From: CAZFGK01 sp964518635
Lineage (GTDB): Bacteria; Zixibacteria; MSB-5A5; GN15; FEB-12
Assembly: GCA_964518635.1 (NCBI GenBank)
Contig: CAZFGK010000009.1
Location: 1 to 64,000, forward strand
Direction of reading: 5' to 3'
DNA length: 64,000 nt
Part shown: piece after piece, positions 57,733 to 64,000 of the stretch
Layout: the number at the start of each line of letters is the position of its first letter
Position numbering within the stretch: the stretch's first letter is position 1
Program-made: the position numbers and the translations under genes
Notes under the pieces: generated by a model
Databases searched by the model: none
Seen by the model: only the letters and a program-made list of their open reading frames with translations
Told to the model about the DNA's origin: nothing

Positions 57733-58095
57733 TTATCGAATTGGAAGTGGAGTAAAGAGTCCGATGATATTTCCATCCGGATCAGCGATATGGGATGACC
57801 ATCCGGTCTGCGGAATCTCTCTTTTTGGATAGATTACCGAACCACCCAGCTCAATCACTTTTGCACAGATCGCTTCGATATCTTCAACCTCCACATAGGG
57901 AATAATATTACTGCCGACGGTCCGACTTGGATTCGGGTAGACTGCCCCGCCGATCCCCTTTTCACTCGATTGAAACATCGAATACTCGACTGCACCGGGG
58001 TTGAAGAATTTCCAGTTAAAAAGCTCGCTGTAGAATGCCGCCAGACGGGGGGCGTAGCTTCCTTCAATCTCTACATACATGATCGGTTTCCCCAT
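57733..58095 (-). CDS. VOC-family (glyoxalase/bleomycin-resistance-like) protein
   Basis: 120 residues, the usual single-domain length. PIMYVEIEGSYAPRLAAFYSELFNW, GIGGAVYPN, IPYVEVEDIEAICAKVIELGGSVI and SHIADPDGNIIGLF give the paired beta-alpha-beta-beta-beta units of the VOC fold. ATG 58095 is preceded by GGGAGG. First gene of a three-gene minus-strand operon and divergent from the DUF547-like gene. The substrate is unknown. Confidence 0.9.
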   Translation of the reverse strand: MGKPIMYVEIEGSYAPRLAAFYSELFNWKFFNPGAVEYSMFQSSEKGIGGAVYPNPSRTVGSNIIPYVEVEDIEAICAKVIELGGSVIYPKREIPQTGWSSHIADPDGNIIGLFTPLPIR

Positions 58096-58161
58096 AGCAT
58101 CCTCCCTGGGCTGGTCAAAATCAGACTGAATAATATCTGTAGTAACGCCGATCTATATAGG

Positions 58162-59025
58162 GTGCGACCGCTTTTCCGACAATCTTCATCACGAGTGTCA
58201 TTTTGGGCGATAGCTTTCGGTTGCCTCCTCATGGCATTTGTCCCGCGTTTGCATGCGGTTGTAGACAACCCTGAGGATACAGTGATTTCAATCGGAGTTC
58301 AGACCGAGTTTGATCACCTCTACCGACGGTATGCTCGTCTCCTTCGTGAAACAATTCCGTACGGTCGCCCGACACCGGAAAGCATTGTATCGACCTCCCC
58401 TTTACGAGACTCGCTACGTACTGAATTTCTCCTCGTTACCGCGGAGCATTTCGGGCAATGGGATGCCAACCAGCAGATCGCCTATCTCATCAACACCCGT
58501 AATCTGCTTCTGCTCTCCAGGATTGGACTTGAACTTACTGATTCATCGGAATTTGTTCTGGCAAGCCGGACGACGACTCTTGATCAACTCAATCAGGAAC
58601 TGCGCAGATACGCTACGCATGACCCTCGTTTTGCAATCTGCTCCTTCTCGACCATCCCTTTCAGTCCGAACTGGTCCCCTCAACCAGTGAAGGCAGAATT
58701 GCTGGATAGTACCCTTGCTGATATCTGGCGAGAGTTTCTGAATCGACCGGAAGTGATTACAATAAATGTCCCGCAACAGCGGATCTCAGTGAATCGTTGG
58801 ATGAGTGAATTTTCTGATAATCTCTCAGCAAACTGGGCGTCATCCAGCAGATTTGTGAATGCTGATCCTGAAGTAGCCCCGCTCCTTGCCTTTCTCTGGT
58901 CGGTTGCCGATGACGGGATGCGCGTCAGACTTGAGAGTACCGATCACTGGAGACTGGTTCGTCCAGCAAAGATGCTCTCCCCGCTTGCTCCGATTCATTC
59001 GAATAAGAATTCCGGCACAAACTAA
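58162..59025 (+). CDS. Secreted DUF547-like protein
   Basis: About 287 residues from GTG 58162 (GTG 58195 also possible); longer upstream frames overlap the VOC gene antisense and are unlikely. A signal peptide (FWAIAFGCLLMAFVPRLHA) is followed by TEFDHLYRRYARLLRETIPYG and FGQWDANQQIAYLINTRNLLLL, which resemble the DUF547 core (an alpha-beta domain with an AFWINLYNAL-like segment). RFAICSFSTIPFSPN stands where DUF547 has its conserved Cys/His region. The family has no proven reaction. Single gene. Confidence 0.65.
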   Translation: MRPLFRQSSSRVSFWAIAFGCLLMAFVPRLHAVVDNPEDTVISIGVQTEFDHLYRRYARLLRETIPYGRPTPESIVSTSPLRDSLRTEFLLVTAEHFGQWDANQQIAYLINTRNLLLLSRIGLELTDSSEFVLASRTTTLDQLNQELRRYATHDPRFAICSFSTIPFSPNWSPQPVKAELLDSTLADIWREFLNRPEVITINVPQQRISVNRWMSEFSDNLSANWASSSRFVNADPEVAPLLAFLWSVADDGMRVRLESTDHWRLVRPAKMLSPLAPIHSNKNSGTN

Positions 59026-59053
59026 AAAGTGCCCGACCGAGGGTCGAGCACTT
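59024..59053 (-). terminator. Terminator of cheW (usable from both sides)
   Basis: A 12-position stem with one C-A mismatch (59027-59038 with 59042-59053), loop GAG. On the minus strand it is followed by a T run (59028-59024), fitting cheW. It also sits directly after the DUF547-like gene on the plus strand. Confidence 0.8.
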
Positions 59054-59078
59054 GTTCATTCATCTGTGAGAAGTGAGA

Positions 59079-59570
59079 CTATCTCGTCCGGCTCAATTCA
59101 GTTACGTCGATCACTTTCGAGAGATCCAGGAAGATCAACAGACGGTCTTCGAGTTTCGCAACTCCTTTGATGTAATCGGTATTGACTCCGGTCACCATCT
59201 CCGGCGGAGCTTCGATCGTCGCGCTGTTTAAGCGAAGCACTTCACTCACCGCATCGACAATCATCCCCATGATCGTGCCGCCGATATCGACGACGACGAT
59301 ACGAGTATTCTTGTCGTATGATTTAATTTCAAGACCGAATCGTTTCCGAAGATCGATAATCGGAATGATCTTTCCACGAAGATTGATCACCCCTTCGATG
59401 TAATGCGGTGCCTGTGGGACCTTCGTAATCTCTACCATTCGATTGATTTCCTGAACTTTCAGAATATCAACACCGAATTCTTCGGTTCCGATGGTAAATG
59501 AAACCAGCTGGAGTTCTTCTCCGGCAATAACTGTTTTCTTTTCCTGCTTACGTTCTGCTGTGGCCTGCAT
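59079..59570 (-). CDS. cheW: Chemotaxis coupling protein CheW
   Basis: 163 residues from ATG 59570, which has GAGGGG upstream; a longer frame from 59693 adds 41 residues unlike the family. CheW links chemoreceptors to the kinase CheA. LQLVSFTIGTEEFGVDI, KVQEINRMVEITKVPQAPHYIEG, GVINLRGKIIPIIDLRKRFG and GMIVDAVSEVLRL are canonical, and the protein ends with LLIFLDLSKVID. No other chemotaxis gene is in the window, so it stands alone here. Confidence 0.95.
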   Translation of the reverse strand: MQATAERKQEKKTVIAGEELQLVSFTIGTEEFGVDILKVQEINRMVEITKVPQAPHYIEGVINLRGKIIPIIDLRKRFGLEIKSYDKNTRIVVVDIGGTIMGMIVDAVSEVLRLNSATIEAPPEMVTGVNTDYIKGVAKLEDRLLIFLDLSKVIDVTELSRTR

Positions 59571-59711
59571 TGGCTTTCCCCTCTCTGATAGATTCTCGCG
59601 AATAGTTTCTCTGGATGAAATTATCGGTGGAGCTGGGATTGACTGAAGGGTGCTGTTGGATGACCTGATGTTCAGTTTTTGAACAAGGATCAAAGCTTGT
59701 GGCAGATATCT

Positions 59712-59839
59712 TCACCCTGATCCGCCGCGACGGATCGAAGGGTCTCCTTTGCCTTGGTAGGCACGTCCCTTTAGGGCGTGCTCTTGTCTTTCTTGGTGCC
59801 CCTCTGCGCAGGGGACGGAGTCGATCCGCCGCGGCGGAT
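59712..59839 (+). repeat. Intergenic repeat R1, copy 1
   Basis: Roughly 120 to 130 nt beginning TCACCCTGA and containing GTCCCTTTAGGGCGTGCTCT and a CGGAGTC-ATCCGCCGC-GCGGAT end. Nearly the same sequence recurs at 59996-60114, apart from a few substitutions near the start. Confidence 0.8.
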
Positions 59840-59954
59840 GGGTTCCCGTTCTGAGTTTCTCTGAAGAAATATAGACGTGGAACCCACCCCTTGCTCACGC
59901 TTCGCGTGAACTACGGAGTGGGGCACCGTAGAGAAGAAGATGCTTCGACAAGCT

Positions 59955-60022
59955 CAGCATGTAGAGTGAAGAGAGTGTCACTTGTCATTGAATCCTCACC
60001 CTGAGTTTGTCGAAGGGTCTTC
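59955..60022 (+). repeat. Intergenic repeat R2, copy 1
   Basis: 68 nt beginning CAGCATGTAGAGTGAAGAGA and ending in the core CTGAGTTTGTCGAAGGG. About 64-65 of 68 positions are identical with 60115-60182. An inverted copy of the core (TTCGACAAGCTCAG) is at 59944-59957. The core is a sequence commonly seen as an intergenic repeat in uncultured bacteria. Confidence 0.8.
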
Positions 60023-60114
60023 CTTACTCTGGTAGGCATGTCCCTTTAGGGCGTGCTCTTGTCTTTCTTGGTGCCCCACTGCGCAGGCGACGGAGTCTAT
60101 CCGCCGCAGCGGAT
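59996..60114 (+). repeat. Intergenic repeat R1, copy 2
   Basis: Second copy of the R1 unit; its start overlaps the end of R2 copy 1. Confidence 0.8.
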
Positions 60115-60182
60115 CAGCATGTAGAGTGAAGAGAGTTTCAATTGTCATTGAATCCTCACCCTGAGCTTGTCGAAGGGTCTTC
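60115..60182 (+). repeat. Intergenic repeat R2, copy 2
   Basis: Second copy of R2, exactly 160 nt after the first. Core CTGAGCTTGTCGAAGGG. Confidence 0.8.
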
Positions 60183-60197
60183 TCCCACTCTCGCCAC

Positions 60198-60225
60198 CCC
60201 GCACTCGAAGCGGGAGCGGGCCACC
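60198..60225 (+). repeat. REP-like palindromic unit, left of umuC
   Basis: 28 nt with a CCCGC/GCGGG stem. The reverse complement of 61697-61724 matches it at 26 of 28 positions, so the two units form inverted repeats around umuC and the small upstream frame. Confidence 0.75.
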
Positions 60226-60243
60226 AAGGCAATGCAGTCATCC

Positions 60244-61491
60244 CTACAACACCAACTCCAAGCCCTCGTTATTCGCAAAGGCATCACTCGGTTTGCGCCA
60301 GGATGGACGCTCGGTCGCCAGTCGCAATGCCCCATGCCCGAATCGTTCATTGACTCCATCCAGTGCCTTCATCAACTTCTCCCCACGAACCACCGACTCC
60401 GGCGACTGAAAGATCGACAACTGACGATCGATCGCCGGACGAATATCAGTGAGCATCACGCCCCCTCGTTTGTAGCCATACCCCAGCCGAAAAATCTCAT
60501 CAAGCGACGCCACTACCACCTTCGCCAATTCAATCGTGTTATCCGTCGGCTCCGGCAGGCGAATAAATTTATTCCCGCGATACTCCCCCCAGTCCGAACC
60601 AAACGGATTCGTCCGCAGAAAAACGGTCAGACTCCCCGCCAATGATTCCTGTTCTCGAAGTTTTTCCGCCGCGCGACTGACATAACTGGTGAGGGCAGTT
60701 TCCAATTCCGGTTTGGTGTAGATATTCGTCGCGAATGTCCGCGAACAGAGAATTTGTTTGCGCGGTTCAATCACATCGGTGAGAGATAGGCAGGACTCGC
60801 CATTGAGCTCCATGATCATCCGTTTCAGCACGACGCCAAAATGTTTCTGCATTGTTTTCTGATCGGCGTAGCGCAGATGCCACGCATTGGTGATCCCGTA
60901 ACGGGCGAGTTTGTCATTGAGTCGACGCCCGATCCCCCAGAGTTTTCGAATCGGTATCGCCTGCAAAAACTGATTGAGGTCATCATTTGATAACGCGGTC
61001 AGATCAAAGACCCCGCCATACTCCGGCATTCGTTTGGCGGCAAAGTTGGCAAGTTTGGCGAGAGTTTTATTCGGGCCGAGTCCGATACTGACCGGAATCC
61101 CCACCCACTGCAACACCTTCGCGCGCAGTTCGCGGGCATACTCAAGCGGAGATGGTTGCACCCGATCAAGATCGAGAAAACATTCATCGATGGAATAGAC
61201 CTCCACACGCGGGCTCGCCTGTGTGAGAATCCCCATCACACGATTTGAGAGATGCCCATAGAGCAGAAAATTAGCGGAGAGTGCAATCACCCCCTGCTCT
61301 TTGGCCATCACCTTGATCTGAAAAAATGGAACCCCCATCTCGACACCGAGGGCTTTGGCCTCGTTGGAACGGGCAATCACACAGCCGTCATTGTTGGATA
61401 ACACGACCACCGGCTTGTTATTGAGCGCCGGATTGACCACCCGTTCACAGGAGGCGTAGAAATTATTGCAATCGACAAGGGCGAAGATCAT
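60244..61491 (-). CDS. umuC: UmuC-type Y-family DNA polymerase (DNA polymerase V catalytic subunit)
   Basis: 415 residues. It performs translesion synthesis across damaged bases, usually with UmuD'. FALVDCNNFYASCERV and VYSIDECFLDL hold the metal-binding Asp and Asp-Glu. The fingers/palm region (VVVLSNNDGCVIARSNEAKALG) and helix-hairpin-helix area (RKLWGIGRRLNDKLARYGI) are intact. The end (YKRGGVMLTDI ... LMKALDGVNERFG) is the UmuC C-terminal (DUF4113-like) part. The ATG has a strong GGAGG-type site and overlaps the stop of a 62-residue frame. A UmuD-like gene lies about 420 nt upstream on the same strand. Confidence 0.94.
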   Translation of the reverse strand: MIFALVDCNNFYASCERVVNPALNNKPVVVLSNNDGCVIARSNEAKALGVEMGVPFFQIKVMAKEQGVIALSANFLLYGHLSNRVMGILTQASPRVEVYSIDECFLDLDRVQPSPLEYARELRAKVLQWVGIPVSIGLGPNKTLAKLANFAAKRMPEYGGVFDLTALSNDDLNQFLQAIPIRKLWGIGRRLNDKLARYGITNAWHLRYADQKTMQKHFGVVLKRMIMELNGESCLSLTDVIEPRKQILCSRTFATNIYTKPELETALTSYVSRAAEKLREQESLAGSLTVFLRTNPFGSDWGEYRGNKFIRLPEPTDNTIELAKVVVASLDEIFRLGYGYKRGGVMLTDIRPAIDRQLSIFQSPESVVRGEKLMKALDGVNERFGHGALRLATERPSWRKPSDAFANNEGLELVL

Positions 61492-61676
61492 CCCCCCTCC
61501 TGTCTTTTCCTTCGCGGGGGCCTTGATCGTGTAGATTCTTTCTGCTGTGGCGAGTTCCGGTGTCTGTTCAGTGCCGCTTGTCGCAAAACATCCCAGTCGG
61601 ACTCAGTCATTGATCCAGCATTTCCGCTTTTGATGCCCATAAGTAAGAGTAATTCGAGACGTTTCTGCTTTCTCAT
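61488..61676 (-). CDS. Small hypothetical protein coupled to umuC
   Basis: 62 residues; its stop overlaps the umuC start (ATGA) and the umuC ribosome-binding site lies inside it. The middle (LLLMGIKSGNAGSMTESDWDV) faintly resembles the end of ParD/CopG-type antitoxins, while the C-terminus is a basic tail (RSRPPRRKRQEGG). No domain could be assigned and no strong ribosome-binding site precedes its ATG, so it may not be a functional gene. Confidence 0.35.
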   Translation of the reverse strand: MRKQKRLELLLLMGIKSGNAGSMTESDWDVLRQAALNRHRNSPQQKESTRSRPPRRKRQEGG

Positions 61677-61696
61677 CTATTTCATCTTTCTCTCCT

Positions 61697-61724
61697 GGTG
61701 GTCCGCTCCCGCTTCGGGTGCGGG
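61697..61724 (-). repeat. REP-like palindromic unit, right of umuC
   Basis: Inverted counterpart of 60198-60225 (26 of 28 identical on the opposite strand). Confidence 0.75.
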
Positions 61725-61880
61725 TCTTCTCTTCGGTGCCCCACTGCGTATGCAAGCGCAGCTTGCAGAGCGGTGGGTTCCCGGTCTTGCCTGAGAAGGA
61801 AAGATAGCGGGTCCTCAGAAGGACACCACCCTACGGAATGAGAAGACGGCGGCTTGGAGGCCAAGGCCGCCCTACAAGAT
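61725..61880. repeat. Structured intergenic repeat remnant between umuD and umuC
   Basis: Contains GGTGCCCCAC (61735-61744), a perfect TGCAAGC/GCTTGCA hairpin (61752-61768) and GGTGGGTTCC (61772-61781). The same flanks occur inverted at 59879-59927 around a different hairpin, so this is another member of that repeat family. A further imperfect GC-rich inverted repeat lies near 61850-61874. Confidence 0.6.
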
Positions 61881-61908
61881 CAATCTCACCAAACCAATTC
61901 CTTTTACC

Positions 61909-62415
61909 TCACTCCCCTCTCACCCGATGCACAAACGCACTCACCACCCCCCAGACCTGAAAGGTGTCGTCGACCATCGCCGCCTGACGCGCGCGGGGAT
62001 GATCGGAACTGACCGCCACCAGATGCGGTCCGCTCGTAATCAGCCGCACCAACCCCGTCTGGCCGTGCTGGACGCCGATCACCAGCCCCCCGCCGATTGG
62101 CTTGAGGGAACGATCCACGATCAGGATATCGCCCCGCTGCACCCCAAAGCGGCAGATCGACACCCCAATCGCGCGGATGAGAAAGGTCGCCTCCCGGTTT
62201 TGGATGAAGAGCCGGTTGAGGTCGATGGGATCATCGAGGAAATCATCCGCCGGGGAGGCGAAGCCGGTCGCCGCCCTGCCTTTGATACTCCCCCCTCCTG
62301 TTTGGGCATTTCCCGTGTGAGCATTCACCGGCTGGATACTCTGCTTCGGCGGTGGAGCCGGAGAATCCATAGTGGGTCTGACAGATGGGCGGAAGGTCGA
62401 TTTGGGCGTACTCAT
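61909..62415 (-). CDS. umuD: UmuD-like S24 family protein, probably not self-cleaving
   Basis: About 168 residues from ATG 62415 (MSTPKSTFRPS) or six codons earlier at 62433; the longer frame to 62769 is not family-like. A low-complexity N-tail is followed by TGFASPADDFLDDPIDLNRL, which matches the UmuD cleavage region (CGFPSPAADY) with Thr-Gly for Cys-Gly. The Ser of the nucleophile motif is present (IGVSICRFGV for GDSM), and GDILIVDRSLKP and FQVWGVVSAFVHRVR are family-like. The catalytic Lys is replaced: VQHGQTGLVRLIT aligns with VDGEFTVKKLQL and has Val. It likely serves UmuC in the SOS response. Confidence 0.85.
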   Translation of the reverse strand: MSTPKSTFRPSVRPTMDSPAPPPKQSIQPVNAHTGNAQTGGGSIKGRAATGFASPADDFLDDPIDLNRLFIQNREATFLIRAIGVSICRFGVQRGDILIVDRSLKPIGGGLVIGVQHGQTGLVRLITSGPHLVAVSSDHPRARQAAMVDDTFQVWGVVSAFVHRVRGE

Positions 62416-62420
62416 AGCGG

Positions 62421-62435
62421 GTATGGATAACATAC
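62421..62435. promoter_or_regulatory. Palindrome at the umuD start, candidate operator
   Basis: GTATG-GATAA-CATAC, perfect 5-bp arms, overlapping the umuD start region. A LexA-type operator would be expected here, but the LexA box of this lineage is unknown, so this is only a positional candidate. Confidence 0.3.
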
Positions 62436-62560
62436 TGGTACGTAGAGAAAAGAAAATCACATCGCCATCACAAGAGGAATGGTAGACCAAAAGAAGATGG
62501 ACATATATATTGCAAAGAAGATTCGAACGTGGGACGAACAGAAAATCAAATAGGAAACAT

Positions 62561-64000
62561 GTGAATAACAAACATCTTCCGATCACTCTCGCGGTCATCG
62601 TCGTATTCGCAATCAAATGCACCAAAGATGCACCAACACAATCAGTCAGCACAGACACCACTCCTCCCGGAGCGATTGCAAACCTTTCGGTAACTGGAAT
62701 TGTCGATACTACCAGTGTGCTTGTATGGACAGCCCCGGGAGATGATGGTTTCGTCGGAAAAGCACACAAATATGACTTAAGATATGCAACGGACAGTACA
62801 AGACTGAAAGAATGGACAAACGCCTACAAAGCTCCAGCACTTCCCTCCCCAACTGAAGGAGGAAGCATTCAACAGTACAAACTAGCAGGATTGTTCCTCG
62901 ACAGCACATACTTCTTCGGAATGAGAACATCAGACGAGCAAGGGAACGAATCTCAACCGTCAAACACGGCAAGAGAGTCTCAATATGCTTTTCCGAAAGT
63001 ATATCTCACTCTGCCAGCATCAGGTGACTCGGTGTCAGACTATGTACTCATGCGAGCAATTGCAACCGACGATAAAGGAATATCCAAGATTGAGTTTTTT
63101 GTAGACAACAAGTCGATCGGCTCAGACTTCGTGCCGCCGTATGAGACGTACTGGAAAGCTGGTGACAGCATCGGCGAACGTTCACTCTTCGTGCGCGCAA
63201 CGGATACAGACAATCGAGTTGTTGGATCAAAAGTAAGCTACTGCTTCGTCGATAAAAATAGACTTGCACCATCAGCGTCACACATTCAATCGTTCAGTGA
63301 ACAAACAACTTCTTCCATGAGAATATTCTGGTCAGCAAATCGAACGGACTTGGACTTTAGGTCATATGTTTTGCTTATCGGAACAATTCCACAGGCGCTT
63401 GTCCCGGTTCACACCTCCTACTCAGCAAATGACACGAGCATAGTTGTTTCTCAATTGCTCGACTCACAACAATATTTCGTGAGTGTTCGTACCGAGGACA
63501 GTTTTTCACATGCATCGTATGGCGACACGTCCTCTTTTATTACCAACAATGTCGTACCTAGAGATGTCGACATATTCTTGAGTTCTGGCGACATCTATGG
63601 TACTATTCGTATGCAATGGAAAGAACTACCGCCAATGCATGACTTTCGGTCATATCGAATTATGCGCTCATTAGTTCCGGATGTAGTCGCAAACGGAACA
63701 CTAGCAGGTGAAATCTCCAATTATTACCAGACATATACAGTTTACACTGCGCCGCTCAATGATCAACAGTACTACTACGGAGTCGTTGTTTATGATCGAA
63801 ATGGTGCTCACTCCATCCCAACGGAAAAGAAATTTGGATGGAAGGACCTTTCCACAACTCCTCGTGGAAGTTCATTGAGATTCAATCGCGGGGACTTCTG
63901 TTCGGCCAAGACAACAGATGAGATCAATCAACTAACAGAATTCACAATTGAAGCATGGGTCAAAAGAGAGACAATTTCTATAAACTCAGTTCTCGGTATT
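62561..64000 (+). CDS. Secreted Fn3-like/LamG-like protein, possible lipoprotein (partial, runs off window)
   Basis: The frame from GTG 62561 (AGGA 5 nt upstream) stays open for 480 codons to the window end. The N-terminus MNNKHLPITLAVIVVFAIKC is a signal sequence ending in a Cys that could be lipid-modified, although the lipobox is not classical. Residues ~35-140 look like a fibronectin type III domain (TSVLVWTAPGDDGFVG ... LDSTYFFGMRTSDEQGN). Residues ~145-230 form an Ig-like domain (IEFFVDNKSIGSDFVPPYE). Two more Fn3-like segments follow, and SLRFNRGDFCS ... EFTIEAWVKRE marks the start of a LamG/concanavalin-like domain. Richer in A and in AGA arginine codons than the neighbouring genes. 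Confidence 0.8.
   Translation, partial: MNNKHLPITLAVIVVFAIKCTKDAPTQSVSTDTTPPGAIANLSVTGIVDTTSVLVWTAPGDDGFVGKAHKYDLRYATDSTRLKEWTNAYKAPALPSPTEGGSIQQYKLAGLFLDSTYFFGMRTSDEQGNESQPSNTARESQYAFPKVYLTLPASGDSVSDYVLMRAIATDDKGISKIEFFVDNKSIGSDFVPPYETYWKAGDSIGERSLFVRATDTDNRVVGSKVSYCFVDKNRLAPSASHIQSFSEQTTSSMRIFWSANRTDLDFRSYVLLIGTIPQALVPVHTSYSANDTSIVVSQLLDSQQYFVSVRTEDSFSHASYGDTSSFITNNVVPRDVDIFLSSGDIYGTIRMQWKELPPMHDFRSYRIMRSLVPDVVANGTLAGEISNYYQTYTVYTAPLNDQQYYYGVVVYDRNGAHSIPTEKKFGWKDLSTTPRGSSLRFNRGDFCSAKTTDEINQLTEFTIEAWVKRETISINSVLGI

Larger units (their letters stand above)
59571..60243. other. Gene-free region with structured intergenic repeats
   Basis: About 670 nt without a supported gene. From 59712 to 60182 it is built of interlocked direct and inverted repeats annotated separately. 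59571-59711 shows nothing notable apart from being the likely cheW promoter region. Open frames here and into the umuC gene are antisense or repeat-derived. Confidence 0.7.

Noticed and set aside
59712..60182. CRISPR array
   Set aside because: Repeats are 68 to 120 nt, interlocked and only twofold, with no regular short spacers and no cas genes.
60142..60645. 167-residue plus-strand frame
   Set aside because: It begins in intergenic repeat DNA and continues antisense to the well-supported umuC gene.
62416..62769. N-terminal extension of the UmuD-like protein
   Set aside because: The extra 118 residues run through the divergent promoter region and into the opposite-strand gene; the family match begins after ATG 62415.

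Overview
The window reads as chromosomal DNA of an uncultured-type Gram-negative bacterium, most likely in the FCB (Fibrobacteres-Chlorobi-Bacteroidetes) assemblage and plausibly a Zixibacteria/KSB1-like candidate phylum. This is inferred from many secreted proteins that end either in a two-repeat dockerin-like module (core DIADLTALVDHLFISF) or in a C-terminal sorting module with an NYPNPFNP motif, together with M43-like, S8, M16 and DUF5117-type secreted peptidases. The 16S fragment at the left edge would settle the placement; I could not run that search.

Layout. 1-811 is the 5' half of a 16S rRNA gene on the minus strand, with its leader (boxA-like element) and a near-consensus sigma70 promoter at 1048-1076. 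1420-8548 is a tandem array of five paralogous secreted proteins (an FSYQGRLTDPGG N-terminal module and, in every copy, a C-terminal coiled coil). The third copy carries a one-base frameshift in a G run. A small dockerin-like protein and a terminator follow. 9233-11064 is a LytS/LytTR-type sensor kinase and regulator pair. 11181-17995 holds an FG-GAP protein, a small dockerin-like protein behind a perfect 15-bp hairpin, a HesB/IscA-like gene interrupted by an in-frame TGA with a bacterial SECIS candidate (a probable selenoprotein), tRNA-His, and two M43-like metalloproteases with PKD, cohesin-like and dockerin-like modules. 18091-26605 is a tight run of three secreted proteins with NPFNP-type C-termini: a subtilase with FG-GAP repeats, a propeller-like protein and a beta-helix protein.

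26607-47308 mixes housekeeping and secreted functions: EVE-domain protein, dockerin-bearing subtilase, L-isoaspartyl methyltransferase, two DUF5117-type metalloproteases, nitroreductase, LOG protein with a beta-CASP nuclease, alpha-glucan phosphorylase, and a pair of M16 peptidases of which the second lacks the zinc motif. 47529-55282 is three very large paralogous secreted proteins of unknown function. 55289-58095 is a minus-strand operon of a VOC protein, a GT-B-like glycosyltransferase and an MFS transporter. A DUF547-like protein and CheW follow.

59571-62415 holds umuD and umuC homologues separated and flanked by structured intergenic repeats. The UmuD homologue lacks the catalytic lysine. 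A Fn3/LamG-type secreted protein runs off the right edge.

Together the genes describe a lifestyle invested in extracellular proteins (peptidases, adhesin-like and calcium-binding repeat proteins), with two alternative C-terminal sorting or anchoring modules used by neighbouring genes. The strongest individual observation is the probable HesB-like selenoprotein at 13537-13899.
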